Below are positions 29,064-37,614 of a stretch of DNA of 64,000 nt, one piece after another (the first letter of the stretch is position 1; every line of letters starts with the position of its first letter). Under the pieces are notes generated by a model, which made no database searches, had not been told where the DNA came from, and saw only the letters and a program-made list of their open reading frames with translations. The DNA is from Rhizobium sp. (GTDB taxonomy: Bacteria > Pseudomonadota > Alphaproteobacteria > Rhizobiales > Rhizobiaceae): positions 119,138 through 183,137 of the forward strand of contig DPXQ01000158.1 in the NCBI GenBank assembly GCA_003527225.1. The letters are read 5' to 3'. A program made the translations under genes and the position numbers.

Positions 29064-29155
29064 TCTTGCGTATCTACGGCAATGTGAATATAATGTCAAG
29101 AGGCGAGGGTTGCAGCGGCTCCGGATCGGAGCGCGATTTTACGGAGAATTACAAT

Positions 29156-29602
29156 ATGGAAAAGGATCAACAAATCGTCTGTCCGCATTGTTCTGCCGTC
29201 AATCGGTTGAAGGCGGGGCGCCCGGCGGCTGAGGCGCGCTGTGGTGTCTGCAAGGCGGCGCTTTTCGAAGGCCACCCCGTCGAAGCCGATGCGGGCATGT
29301 TCGAAAAGCAGACTGCCCGCAGCGGTGTCCCGGTTCTCGTCGACGTCTGGGCCCCGTGGTGCGGTCCGTGCAAGATGATGGCTCCGCATTTCGCCGAAGC
29401 CGCCAAGAGCCTCGAACCGGGCGTCCGGCTGATGAAGCTCAATTCCGAGGAGCAGCCCGAAGTGGCAGGCCGCCTTGGCATTCGTGGCATTCCGACCATG
29501 CTGCTTTATCGCGACGGGCGCGAGATTGCCCGTGTTTCGGGCGCCATGTCGGCACGACAGATCATCGACTGGACGAACGCGCAACTCGCGAAAGTGGCGT
29601 GA
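29156..29602 (+). CDS. trxC: Thioredoxin 2 with N-terminal zinc finger
   Basis: 148 residues. The N-terminal zinc finger uses CPHC (9-12) and CGVC, and the thioredoxin domain carries DVWAPWCGPCKMMAPHF and the cis-Pro loop GIPTMLLY. TrxC reduces disulfides, often under oxidative stress. ACGGAGAA precedes the ATG. It is divergent from the dithiol repressor gene 92 bases away, so it may respond to reactive sulfur or oxidants. A terminator follows. Confidence 0.93.
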   Translation: MEKDQQIVCPHCSAVNRLKAGRPAAEARCGVCKAALFEGHPVEADAGMFEKQTARSGVPVLVDVWAPWCGPCKMMAPHFAEAAKSLEPGVRLMKLNSEEQPEVAGRLGIRGIPTMLLYRDGREIARVSGAMSARQIIDWTNAQLAKVA

Positions 29603-29614
29603 TTCTTCGATCCC

Positions 29615-29639
29615 CTAGGGACGATTGGCCCTAGTTTTT
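29615..29639 (+). terminator. Intrinsic terminator of trxC
   Basis: CTAGGG (29615-29620) pairs with CCCTAG (29629-29634) around an 8-base loop, followed by TTTTT. It overlaps the stop codon of the convergent gene. Confidence 0.8.
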
Positions 29640-30044
29640 ATCCCGTTGCCCGTCGGCGGGGTAAAGGCCAAAAAGCGCGGCGCCATATCCGGTAAGTGCA
29701 CCCTCTTCAGCAAGCTGACTGGCAAGAATGCCATCCTCGGCGGCGAGCACCGGCCGCAAGAGCGAGACGGCTTCGAGAAAGCCGATGATTTCTCCGCGCC
29801 TTACCGGTCTCGGCAGCGATTTCTGCGTTTGGTCGCAAGGATGCTTGCTTCGGAAAATGCCGGCATGTGGCGCGGCAATGGTCGTCTGGCGGCGGGGGGC
29901 GGGGGGCGGCTCGTGCGTGGCGAGATCATGCACGTCATGCCTTGTCGCCAGAATATGCCGGTCGCCATCCTGGTATTCCAATTCGGCAAGCCCGTGTTTT
30001 TCGAGCAGGGCCATGACAGCGCTGAGCCACGTGGTGTCGGTCAT
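29631..30044 (-). CDS. Biotin-carrier-like protein lacking the biotinylated lysine
   Basis: 137 residues, last gene of the pxpA-accB-accC operon, overlapping accC by four bases (ATGA). The C-terminal ~70 residues align by eye with the biotinyl domain of the AccB two genes upstream: GTFYRAP becomes [30 protein letters not shown] becomes [21 protein letters not shown], and the last strand matches. The biotin motif AMKM is replaced by AVSL, so it cannot carry biotin. The frame is intact and codon use normal, arguing against simple decay. It may be a structural or regulatory subunit of the carboxylase. Confidence 0.8.
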   Translation of the reverse strand: MTDTTWLSAVMALLEKHGLAELEYQDGDRHILATRHDVHDLATHEPPPAPRRQTTIAAPHAGIFRSKHPCDQTQKSLPRPVRRGEIIGFLEAVSLLRPVLAAEDGILASQLAEEGALTGYGAALFGLYPADGQRDKN

Positions 30045-31399
30045 TTCGTCCTCCCGAAACCCTGTGCCTGCAATCTCTCAAGGTGGTGGATATCGAAGCC
30101 GCCGGCGAAAAATCCGGGTTCGCTCAGCAATCTTTCATGAAGGGGTATTGTGGTCGAGATTCCGTCGATCACGGTCTCGCGGAGTGCGCGCCGCATCCGG
30201 GCGATCGCGGTCGCCCGGCTATCGCCATGGGCGATCACCTTCGCGATGAGGGAATCGTAATTCGGGGGCACGCTGTAACCGGCATAGAGATGGGTATCGA
30301 CGCGGATGCCCGGGCCGCCGGGCGCGATCAGCTGCGTGATCCTTCCGGGGGAGGGAGCGAAGGTGAAAGGGTCTTCGGCGTTGATCCGGCATTCGATCGC
30401 ATGACCCGAAAACCGCACGTCGTCCTGCGCGAAGGAAAGGCTCTCGCCGCGTGCGACGCGCAACTGCTCCCGGACGATATCGATTCCAGTGACCTCTTCC
30501 GTCACCGGGTGCTCGACCTGAACACGTGTATTCATCTCGATGAAGTAGAATTCTCCATCCTCGTAGAGGAATTCGAATGTGCCCGCGCCGCGATAGCCGA
30601 TGGCAAGGCAGGCATCCGCGCAACGCCTGCCGATCCGCTCGATCGCCTCGCCGGCGATGCCGGGCGGGGGCGATTCCTCGATAAGTTTCTGGTGGCGCCG
30701 TTGCGTCGAGCAGTCGCGCGCCCCAAGATGCACGGCGTTTCCGTGATTGTCTGCCAGCACCTGGATTTCCACGTGCCGGGGATGCTCCAGAAATTTCTCG
30801 AGGTAGAGTTCCGAATTGCCGAAGGCGCGACCAGCCTCCTCGCGCGTCACTGCGACGGCACCGGCAAGCTCTGCGGCATTGCGAACGATGCGCATGCCCC
30901 GGCCGCCACCACCGCCTGCCGCCTTGACGATCAGCGGAAAGCCCGTTTGCACGGCGATCTGCATGATCTGAGCCGGGTCAGCCGGTAGTGCATGGTCGGG
31001 GCCGGGAACGCAGGGCACGCCGGCGGCGATCATCGCGCGCTTTGCCGCGACCTTGTCACCCATCATGCGGATGGCTGCGGCGGGCGGTCCGATGAAGGTA
31101 ATGCCGGCGTCTTCGACCATTTGCGCGAAGTCCGCATTTTCCGAAAGAAATCCGTATCCTGGATGAATGGCGCCGGCCCCCGTCATTTTCGCGGCGAGCA
31201 GAAGTTCACGCATGTCGAGATAGCTCCTGGCCGCCGGTGCAGGGCCGATGCAGAGCGCGGTATCGGCCAGTTTGACATGGCGCAGATCCGCGTCCGCCTG
31301 CGAATGGACGGCGATGGCCTTCAGTCCGAGGTCGCGGCAGGCCCGCAATATCCTCAGCGCGATTTCGCCGCGATTGGCAATGAGAACACTGTCGAACAT
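30041..31399 (-). CDS. Biotin carboxylase, AccC-like paralogue of the oxoprolinase locus
   Basis: 452 residues. It carboxylates biotin using ATP and bicarbonate. Order: N-terminal domain with [21 protein letters not shown] and [13 protein letters not shown], the ATP-grasp glycine loop [31 protein letters not shown], and the catalytic [24 protein letters not shown]. The ATG at 31399 gives the normal start [11 protein letters not shown]. It lies four bases after accB in an operon with pxpA, so it likely serves a dedicated carboxylase rather than fatty-acid synthesis, although essential acetyl-CoA carboxylase cannot be excluded from sequence alone. Confidence 0.92.
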   Translation of the reverse strand: MFDSVLIANRGEIALRILRACRDLGLKAIAVHSQADADLRHVKLADTALCIGPAPAARSYLDMRELLLAAKMTGAGAIHPGYGFLSENADFAQMVEDAGITFIGPPAAAIRMMGDKVAAKRAMIAAGVPCVPGPDHALPADPAQIMQIAVQTGFPLIVKAAGGGGGRGMRIVRNAAELAGAVAVTREEAGRAFGNSELYLEKFLEHPRHVEIQVLADNHGNAVHLGARDCSTQRRHQKLIEESPPPGIAGEAIERIGRRCADACLAIGYRGAGTFEFLYEDGEFYFIEMNTRVQVEHPVTEEVTGIDIVREQLRVARGESLSFAQDDVRFSGHAIECRINAEDPFTFAPSPGRITQLIAPGGPGIRVDTHLYAGYSVPPNYDSLIAKVIAHGDSRATAIARMRRALRETVIDGISTTIPLHERLLSEPGFFAGGFDIHHLERLQAQGFGRTK

Positions 31400-31403
31400 G
31401 GCG

Positions 31404-31871
31404 TCAGTCCGCCGCATCGATGACGATCAGCGGCGTTCCGGTCGCAACCGGCGTCGCATCCGCGATCAGGATTGCAATGATCCGACCGGATTGGGGCGCC
31501 TCGACCGGATTGAGCATCTTCATCGCCTCGATCAGTGCGAGTGTCTGGCCTTCCTCCACGAGGTCGCCCTCGCTGACATAGGGCGCTGCATCGGGCGCGG
31601 GCGCGCGATAGAAAGTGCCGGGCAGGCCAGCTGGAACGGCGACCTCGAGACTGCCCTCATCCGCGGAAGGAAGCGCCATGAGCTCGGCGATCTCGGCGGC
31701 GGCCATAGCCTCGGGCGTTTCAGGACGCGACGACGTCGCAGATGCGGCGCGTGCCTCTCCGCGTGGCGTTTTGGAAAGCCTGATCCTTACGCCGTCCTCG
31801 GTGACCTCCAACTCGCCGAGGGCCGAGTTCTCCAACATTTCCATCAGCTTGCCGATCAGGATGAGATCCAT
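31404..31871 (-). CDS. Biotin carboxyl carrier protein, AccB-like paralogue
   Basis: 155 residues. An N-terminal helical segment ([27 protein letters not shown]) resembles AccB, an Ala-rich linker follows, and the C-terminal biotinyl domain has [13 protein letters not shown] and [15 protein letters not shown], with the lysine of AMKM as biotin site. It lies 15 bases downstream of pxpA and immediately before accC. With PxpB/PxpC-type carboxyltransferase-like proteins across the promoter region, all parts of a biotin-dependent carboxylase are present. Confidence 0.92.
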   Translation of the reverse strand: MDLILIGKLMEMLENSALGELEVTEDGVRIRLSKTPRGEARAASATSSRPETPEAMAAAEIAELMALPSADEGSLEVAVPAGLPGTFYRAPAPDAAPYVSEGDLVEEGQTLALIEAMKMLNPVEAPQSGRIIAILIADATPVATGTPLIVIDAAD

Positions 31872-31886
31872 CAGAACGCTCCGCAC

Positions 31887-32663
31887 TCAATGAATGAAAT
31901 TGCGGACAGCGATGCCGGCGCCTTCGAGCGCATCTCGCACGGTCCGCGCGATCGTGACTGCCGACGGTGTGTCGCTGTGGACGCAGATGGAATCGATCGG
32001 CGTGACGATGGTGCGGCCCGTGATCGTTTCGACCACTCCGTTCTTCACCATGCGCACGATCCGCTCCGATGCGGCCTTCGCGTCATGGATGACAGCTCCC
32101 GGCTCGCTGCGCGAAACAAGAAAGCCCTCGTCGGTATAGGCCCGGTCGGCGAAGATCTCTGAACGGCAGGAAAGCCCCATCTCGCGCGCCAGCCGCTCCT
32201 GGTGCCCGAGCGCGATGGTCAGGCAGATGAGCTTCGGATCGACCGCCTTGATAGCATTGTTGACCGCGCGCGCCACGCCCTCGTCCTGTTGGGTCAGGTT
32301 GCCGAGCGCGCCATGCGCCTTCACATGGGTGATCGGGTGCCCCGCATAGGCCGACAGCGCCTGCGCCGCGCCGATCTGGTAGGCCACCAGCCGTTCTATC
32401 TCCGCTGTCGAGAACGGGATATTGCGTCGGCCGAAGCCCCACAGGTCGGGAAAGCCCGGATGCGCGCCGACGGCAACGCCCCTCTGCCTGGCGAGCGCGA
32501 AGGTGGAGGCCATGATCTCCGGGTCGCCCGCATGTAGCCCGCAGGCGATATTGGCCGAACTGACAATCGAGAGCATGGTCTCGTCGTCGCCCATCCTGAA
32601 GGCCCCGAAGCCCTCGCCCATGTCCGAATTGAGGTCGACCCCGAGCATCCCGTCTTTCACCAT
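31887..32663 (-). CDS. pxpA: 5-oxoprolinase subunit A (LamB/YcsF family)
   Basis: 258 residues. PxpA works with PxpB and PxpC to open 5-oxoproline (pyroglutamate) to glutamate with ATP. The family start GVDLNSDMGEGFGAFRMGDDE, SANIACGLHAGDP, GAHPGFPD and THVKAHGALGN are all present. The ATG at 32663 follows GGAGG by five bases and is preferred over 32675. Divergent from pxpB. First gene of an operon with accB, accC and the carrier-like gene. Confidence 0.93.
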   Translation of the reverse strand: MVKDGMLGVDLNSDMGEGFGAFRMGDDETMLSIVSSANIACGLHAGDPEIMASTFALARQRGVAVGAHPGFPDLWGFGRRNIPFSTAEIERLVAYQIGAAQALSAYAGHPITHVKAHGALGNLTQQDEGVARAVNNAIKAVDPKLICLTIALGHQERLAREMGLSCRSEIFADRAYTDEGFLVSRSEPGAVIHDAKAASERIVRMVKNGVVETITGRTIVTPIDSICVHSDTPSAVTIARTVRDALEGAGIAVRNFIH

Positions 32664-32796
32664 GATAGCCTCCATGTGACCGTCATCCTACGATCAATTC
32701 GCCGGTGGGAACAATCGCGATACGTCCATCCGGATCGACGTTTTTGGCATGTTTTTCCGATGGTGCCCGAGAAAAGTGATAGGCAAGAATGGCGAA

Positions 32797-32808
32797 CTGA
32801 TATATCAG
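32797..32808. promoter_or_regulatory. Palindrome CTGATATATCAG between pxpA and pxpB, candidate operator
   Basis: A perfect 12-bp palindrome in the 184-base gap between the divergent pxpA and pxpB operons. TGATATATCA-type dyads fit GntR-family (FCD) regulators. No regulator gene is in the locus, so the binding protein is unknown. Clear -10/-35 elements were not identified. Confidence 0.5.
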
Positions 32809-32847
32809 AGAGCGAAGACTGTAAATCATCAGGCTAATGCGGGAACG

Positions 32848-33516
32848 ATGCGCGAGAACGGCGGGAAACCGAGATTGAGCATGCAGGGCGCCGGGGCAAT
32901 CCTTGTCGATGCCGCCGGCTCCTTGTTCGACGACGCCTGTCAAGGGCGCATCTGGGCGCTGGCAACCGACCTCCGCAGCATTGCCGGCGTGTCCGAGACT
33001 GTTCCCGGCATGAACAATCTGATGGTTGTCTTCGATCCGCTTGTCCTTGACCCAACCGTGTTGGAGAGCGAGATCCTTTCCCGCTGGGGCCATATCGTAC
33101 CCAACCCCGGCCCCGGACGGACCATCGAAGTTCCGGTTGTCTATGGCGGAGAGAGCGGCGAGGACCTTGCTGCCCTCGCGCATTCCAAGGGAATGGACGT
33201 CGAAGAACTGGTGGCGCTTCATTCGGCCCCGCTCTATTCGGTCGCGGCCGTCGGCGCCATGCCGGGCTTCGTTTATCTCTCCGGACTCGACCCCCGTCTG
33301 GCCACCCCGCGCCGAGCTGTACCCCGGATGAAAGTTCCTGTCGGCTCCGTCATCATCGGCGGCGCGCAGGCGGGCATCATGCCGCTGACCGCTCCTTCCG
33401 GCTGGCACATCATAGGCACGACCGGCATGGCGCTCTTCGATCCCCATCGCGTGCCGCCTGCCGCCTTCCGTCCGGGAGACAGGATTCGCTTCGTGCCGGA
33501 GGATATCCGGCAATGA
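32848..33516 (+). CDS. pxpB: 5-oxoprolinase subunit B (KipI family)
   Basis: 222 residues. With PxpC it forms the carboxyltransferase-like, ATP-using part of 5-oxoprolinase, homologous to halves of urea amidolyase. Conserved blocks: the cyclophilin-like end with APSGWHIIGTT, the GAMPGFVYLSGLDPRLATPRRA motif, and VPVGSVIIGGAQAGIMPL. The ATG at 32848 (MRENGGKPR) is preferred to 32749, which reads through the promoter region. ATGA overlap with pxpC. Confidence 0.92.
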   Translation: MRENGGKPRLSMQGAGAILVDAAGSLFDDACQGRIWALATDLRSIAGVSETVPGMNNLMVVFDPLVLDPTVLESEILSRWGHIVPNPGPGRTIEVPVVYGGESGEDLAALAHSKGMDVEELVALHSAPLYSVAAVGAMPGFVYLSGLDPRLATPRRAVPRMKVPVGSVIIGGAQAGIMPLTAPSGWHIIGTTGMALFDPHRVPPAAFRPGDRIRFVPEDIRQ

Positions 33517-34520
33517 TCGAGATATTGACCACGGGCGCGGGCAACACCGTGCAGGATCTCGGCCGCTTCGGCTATCTCGATGCGGGTGTCGGCCGCTCCG
33601 GTGCCATGGATGGACTGGCCCTCGAACTTGCCAATCTTCTGCTCGGAAACACGGCCAATGCCGCCGGTCTCGAAATCACGCTGTTTCCCTTCCGGCTGAA
33701 AGTCCATGTCCATTGCGCCATTGCCGTGACAGGTGCCGATTGCCCGGTGAAGCTCGACGGCCGCGCCTTTCCGTCCTGGTGGGTTGTGCCAGCCGCGCCC
33801 GGCGATGTGCTGGAGGTCGGCCTGCCGCGTTCGGGCGCGCGGGCAATCCTCGCCTTCTCGGGGGGGCTCGATGTGCCGCCCGTACTCGGGTCACGCTCCA
33901 CGGATCTGAAGAGTGGCTGGGGCGGCCTTGAGGGCAGGGGGCTCAATCGCGGCGACCGGTTGGCGCTCGGCACTCGTTCCTTTACAGGCTTTGCGGATCT
34001 GCCGGCCGGCTTCGGCATGGACCCGACCTCGATTCGCGCACCGCTTTCCGGGGTCGATGCGGACGAAATCGGTGTGCGGGTTCTGCCGAGTGCTGAGTAT
34101 CTGGCCTTTACCGATGAGGCTCGCGCGCATCTTGTCGGCGCGGCATGGGAGGTCAGCGCCGAAGCCAATCGCCAGGGATATCGCCTCATCGGGCCGGAAC
34201 TGGCGATGAAGGAAAAGCGCGAGCTCTTTTCCCACGGCATCATGCCGGGCACGGTGCAGGTGCCGCCTTCCGGTCAGCCGATTATCCAGCTCGCCGAGGC
34301 CAATACCTGCGGCGGCTATCCGAAGATCGCCAATGTCATCGAGGCCGATCTCTGGCGCCTGGCCCAGGCTGGTGTCGGCGCAAGGCTTCGCTTCATCGAG
34401 ACAACACGGGAAGAGGCGATCACCGCTCTTCGTGCGCAACGCGCGGCAGTCGCCGAGATTTCCGCCACGGCGGCTCTGGTGCGCAAGGACAAGAAACTGA
34501 AGGACCGGGGAAACGGGTAG
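33513..34520 (+). CDS. pxpC: 5-oxoprolinase subunit C (KipA family, biotin-dependent carboxyltransferase domain)
   Basis: 335 residues. The start GNTVQDLGRFGYLDAGVGRSGAMD and AGLEITLFPF are diagnostic, and FSHGIMPGTVQVPPSGQPIIQLAEANTCGGYPKIANV is the carboxyltransferase-fold signature. It overlaps pxpB by four bases, giving equal amounts of the two subunits. Followed after one base by a DadA-like oxidase, so oxidation and ring-opening steps are probably linked. Confidence 0.93.
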   Translation: MIEILTTGAGNTVQDLGRFGYLDAGVGRSGAMDGLALELANLLLGNTANAAGLEITLFPFRLKVHVHCAIAVTGADCPVKLDGRAFPSWWVVPAAPGDVLEVGLPRSGARAILAFSGGLDVPPVLGSRSTDLKSGWGGLEGRGLNRGDRLALGTRSFTGFADLPAGFGMDPTSIRAPLSGVDADEIGVRVLPSAEYLAFTDEARAHLVGAAWEVSAEANRQGYRLIGPELAMKEKRELFSHGIMPGTVQVPPSGQPIIQLAEANTCGGYPKIANVIEADLWRLAQAGVGARLRFIETTREEAITALRAQRAAVAEISATAALVRKDKKLKDRGNG

Positions 34521-34521
34521 C

Positions 34522-35763
34522 ATGGCCAATACCACCATTGTCGTCGGCGCCGGGATCGTCGGCGCGGCGATCGCATTCGAACTGCAGAAGCGCGGCCGGC
34601 AGGTGACGCTCGTGGACAAGGATGAGCCGGGTCTCGGCGCCTCTTTCGGCAATATGGCAAGCATCGCGGTTTCGGAATTCATGGCCGTGTCGCGACCGGC
34701 CACCTGGCGCAAGATCCCGCGCTGGGCGCTGGACCCGGAAGGTCCCGTCTGGCTGCGTCCGTCCTATGCCCCGAAGATGGCGTCATGGTTTCTGCGGTTC
34801 CTTGCCGCTGGCCGACCTTCCCGTGTTGCCGATATCGAGGCGGCCGGGGCGAGCCTTTGCGCCCGCGTCCACGAGGATCTGCGCCCGATGCTCGAAGCCA
34901 TCGGCGCCCGCGACATGCTGACGGAAGAGGGCTGCCTGTCGATCTACGAGACGGAGGCGGAGTTTGCCGCCGACCGCGATCATATCGCGCTCATAGAAAA
35001 CTACGGCTTCCCGCACAAAGTGCTGGCCGGTAGCGCAATTCGCGATCTCGAACCTGCACTTTCGCCGAAAATCGCGAAGGCGGTGCTGCTGCCGCAGAAC
35101 CAGTCGATCCGCAACCCTTACCAGTTGGTGCTGAAACTGGTCGAAGCGCTGAAGCAAGGGGGCGGCACCTTTGTCTCCGGCGAAGCGGAGCGGGTCGAGC
35201 GCCTGCCGGAAGGCGGCGTCGAGGTCGTGCTTTCAGGCGGCCGGCGACTGACGGCGGCCAACGTGGTGCTTGCCGCGGGCGTGCGCACGCGGTTCCTCGC
35301 CCGGCAGATCGGCGAACCGATCCCGCTCGAGACCGAGCGCGGCTATCACACGCAGATCATGGCGCCCGGCATTTCCATGCGCCATTCGATCATCTGGCCG
35401 GAACGCGCCTTCATGGTGACCCCGACTGCGGGCGGCATCCGCGTCGGCGGCAATGTCGAGCTGGCCGGTCTTGATGCCGCACCCGACTATCGGCGCGCCC
35501 GCGTGCTGGTGCGTCACGCCCAGCGCGCCTTGCCGGGCCTGAAGGTCGAGGAGGCCACGGAGTGGATGGGGCATCGTCCGGCCCTGCCAGACACGGTGCC
35601 CGTGATCTCCGCTTCGGCGAAGATGCCGGGTGTCTGGTATGCGACGGGACACGGCCATCTCGGGTTGACCTATTCGGCGACAACCGCAAGGCTGATCGCT
35701 GACATGATGACCGGTGTGAAGCCTCCGGTCGACATGGCACCATTCAGCATCACTCGTTTCTAA
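34522..35763 (+). CDS. FAD-dependent D-amino-acid/D-hydroxyproline dehydrogenase-like oxidase (DadA family)
   Basis: 413 residues. The N-terminal Rossmann fold TTIVVGAGIVGAAIAFELQKRG binds FAD; substrate-domain motifs WMGHRPALPDTVPVIS and GVWYATGHGHLGLTYSATTARLIADMM are typical of DadA and rhizobial HypO. It oxidises a D-amino or imino acid to the imine, passing electrons to the membrane. One base separates it from pxpC. With the proline-racemase-family gene downstream this resembles part of a hydroxyproline-type pathway, but the true substrate is not evident. Confidence 0.88.
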   Translation: MANTTIVVGAGIVGAAIAFELQKRGRQVTLVDKDEPGLGASFGNMASIAVSEFMAVSRPATWRKIPRWALDPEGPVWLRPSYAPKMASWFLRFLAAGRPSRVADIEAAGASLCARVHEDLRPMLEAIGARDMLTEEGCLSIYETEAEFAADRDHIALIENYGFPHKVLAGSAIRDLEPALSPKIAKAVLLPQNQSIRNPYQLVLKLVEALKQGGGTFVSGEAERVERLPEGGVEVVLSGGRRLTAANVVLAAGVRTRFLARQIGEPIPLETERGYHTQIMAPGISMRHSIIWPERAFMVTPTAGGIRVGGNVELAGLDAAPDYRRARVLVRHAQRALPGLKVEEATEWMGHRPALPDTVPVISASAKMPGVWYATGHGHLGLTYSATTARLIADMMTGVKPPVDMAPFSITRF

Positions 35764-35783
35764 TCCGCCGAGGAGGGATTTTC

Positions 35784-36496
35784 ATGGCAGGAGACGCATC
35801 AGGGCCGGTGGCATTGATTACCGGCGGTGGCCGGGGCATGGGCGGCGCGATAGCCCGTGAGCTTGCCGCGAACGGCTACCGTCTGGCGCTGATGTCGCCA
35901 TCGGAAAGTTGCGAAAAGCTTGCGGCCGAGCTTGGTGGAGTAGCTTCGCGTGGTGCCGCCGAAAAGGCGGAAGATATCCAGGCCATCTTCGACCTCACGA
36001 TGAAGACCTATGGCCGCATAGACGCGGTGGTGAACCACACCGGTCATCCGCCGAAGGGCGATCTGCTCGATCTCGGCGACGAGGCCTGGGCGCTTGGCTC
36101 CGACATGATGGTGCTCTCGCTGGTGCGCATGGCGCGGCTCGTAACGCCGGTCATGCTGAAGCAGGGCAAGGCGCCTTCGTCAACATCACGACGTTCGCAG
36201 CCTATGAACCTTCCCTGGCATTTCCAGTATCCTGCACCTATCGCGCGGCAGCCGGCGCCTTCACCAAGCTTTATTCGGACCGCTATGCGGCGGACAATAT
36301 CCGGATGAACTGCATCCTGCCGGGTTACGTCGACAGCCTCGTCCACAAGCCGGAAACGGCCGAAAAGATTCCCATGAAGCGCATAGGCATGGTCCATGAA
36401 ATTGCCAAGACGGCCGCCTTCCTGCTGTCGGACGGTGCCGGCTACATCACGGGACAGAACATACGCGTCGATGGCGGCATCACGCGCCACGTCTGA
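35784..36496 (+). pseudogene. SDR-family oxidoreductase, frameshifted near 36170
   Basis: The N-terminal part (35784 to about 36170) reads VALITGGGRGMGGAIAREL and VVNHTGHPPKGDLLDLGD. The C-terminal part continues in another frame, with GAFVNITTFAAYEPSLAFPVS and ITGQNIRVDGG. One G missing from a short G-run at 36170-36171 explains the shift exactly. Restored, it would be ~238 residues. The usual catalytic YxxxK is YRAAA, so the lysine is absent; the NNAG is NHTG. The same departures occur in a known SDR subgroup, so the frameshift, not these, marks the break. It may be a true mutation or a sequencing error. Confidence 0.85.
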
Positions 36497-36510
36497 TTGG
36501 AGTTTATGAT

Positions 36511-37563
36511 ATGAGATGGAAGCGTACGATCCAGTTGCTGGACGTTCACTGCGAAGGTGAAATTGGCAGGCTCGCGATCGGAGGCGTGCCGAAGATTCCC
36601 GGCAACACGATTGCCGAACAGCTTCACTGGTTGAACACCGATCCGAAGGGCGACGAACTGCGCCGCTTCCTCGTGCTGGAACCGCGCGGCGCACCGATCG
36701 GCTCGGTCAACCTGCTGCTGCCGGCCAAGCACCCGGAAGCCGATGCCGGCTTCGTCATCCTGCAGCCGGATCAGGCGCATGCGAGTTCCGGTTCGAATTC
36801 GATCTGCACGACGACGGCGTTGCTCGAATCGGGCATCGTCGAGATGAAGGAACCGGAAACGATCGTCACCCTCGATACGGCGGCCGGCCTCGTCAGGGCG
36901 ACAGCCACCTGCCGCGACGGGCGCTGCGAAAAGGTGAAGCTCACCATGGTGCCGTCCTTCGTGCATGAGCTCGATGTCGAGATCGACACGCCGCAATGGG
37001 GCAGGATCAGGCTCGATCTCTCCTATGGCGGCGTCTTCTATGCGCTGGTCGATGTCGGCCAGATCGGCACGACCATCGAGAAGTCGAATGCCCGCACCCT
37101 CGTCGAGGCGGGCATGATTCTGAAAGAGCTGATCAACAAGACGATCCCCGTCGTTCATCCGGAAATCCCGGCGATTTCCAGTGTTGCCTATGTCATGTTC
37201 CGCGATATCGATCCCGATGGCGCGATCCGCACCTGCACCACGATGTGGCCGGGGCGCGTCGATCGTTCGCCCTGCGGCACCGGCAATTCCGCCAATCTGG
37301 CGACGCTTCATGCGCGCGGAAAGGCCAAGGTCGGGGATGTCTTCAAGTCCCGCTCGATCATCGGCTCCGAGTTCGAGGTCGGTCTCTCGGCTGTGACCGA
37401 AGTCGCAGGCAGGCCGGCGATTATCCCTACGATCACCGGACGCGGCTTCACCTTCGGTCTTTCGCAGGTGGCTCTTGATCCGTTCGATCCTCTGGCGGAC
37501 GGCTTTGCGCTCACAGATGTCTGGGGCCCTTCGGCGGGCGACATCGGCAAGCCGCGCAATTGA
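36511..37563 (+). CDS. Proline racemase family enzyme with Ser93/Cys255 catalytic pair
   Basis: 350 residues. Members are proline racemases, 4-hydroxyproline 2-epimerases or 3-hydroxyproline dehydratases. The position of the first catalytic cysteine (MCGH in classical members) is SSGSNSIC, with Ser93; the second cysteine is kept in DRSPCGTGNSAN (Cys255). A Ser/Cys pair separates it from two-cysteine racemases and makes epimerase or dehydratase activity on hydroxyproline-like substrates more likely than proline racemisation. Last gene of the pxpB operon. Confidence 0.88.
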   Translation: MRWKRTIQLLDVHCEGEIGRLAIGGVPKIPGNTIAEQLHWLNTDPKGDELRRFLVLEPRGAPIGSVNLLLPAKHPEADAGFVILQPDQAHASSGSNSICTTTALLESGIVEMKEPETIVTLDTAAGLVRATATCRDGRCEKVKLTMVPSFVHELDVEIDTPQWGRIRLDLSYGGVFYALVDVGQIGTTIEKSNARTLVEAGMILKELINKTIPVVHPEIPAISSVAYVMFRDIDPDGAIRTCTTMWPGRVDRSPCGTGNSANLATLHARGKAKVGDVFKSRSIIGSEFEVGLSAVTEVAGRPAIIPTITGRGFTFGLSQVALDPFDPLADGFALTDVWGPSAGDIGKPRN

Positions 37564-37575
37564 TACACGTTGGCA

Positions 37576-37609
37576 AGCGGCGGTCGGTCGATGTGATCCG
37601 GCCGTCGCT
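37576..37609. terminator. Hairpin between convergent racemase-family and fucU genes
   Basis: A 12-bp stem with two G-T wobbles (37576-37587 with 37598-37609) and a 10-base loop lies in the 51-base gap between two stops. No T-run. Confidence 0.5.
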
Positions 37610-37614
37610 CTTCG

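Noticed and set aside
29064..29155. SqrR-type operator in the repressor/trxC gap
   Set aside because: ATTC and GAAT half-sites occur but not at the 8-base spacing; no convincing dyad, so control of trxC stays inferred from position.
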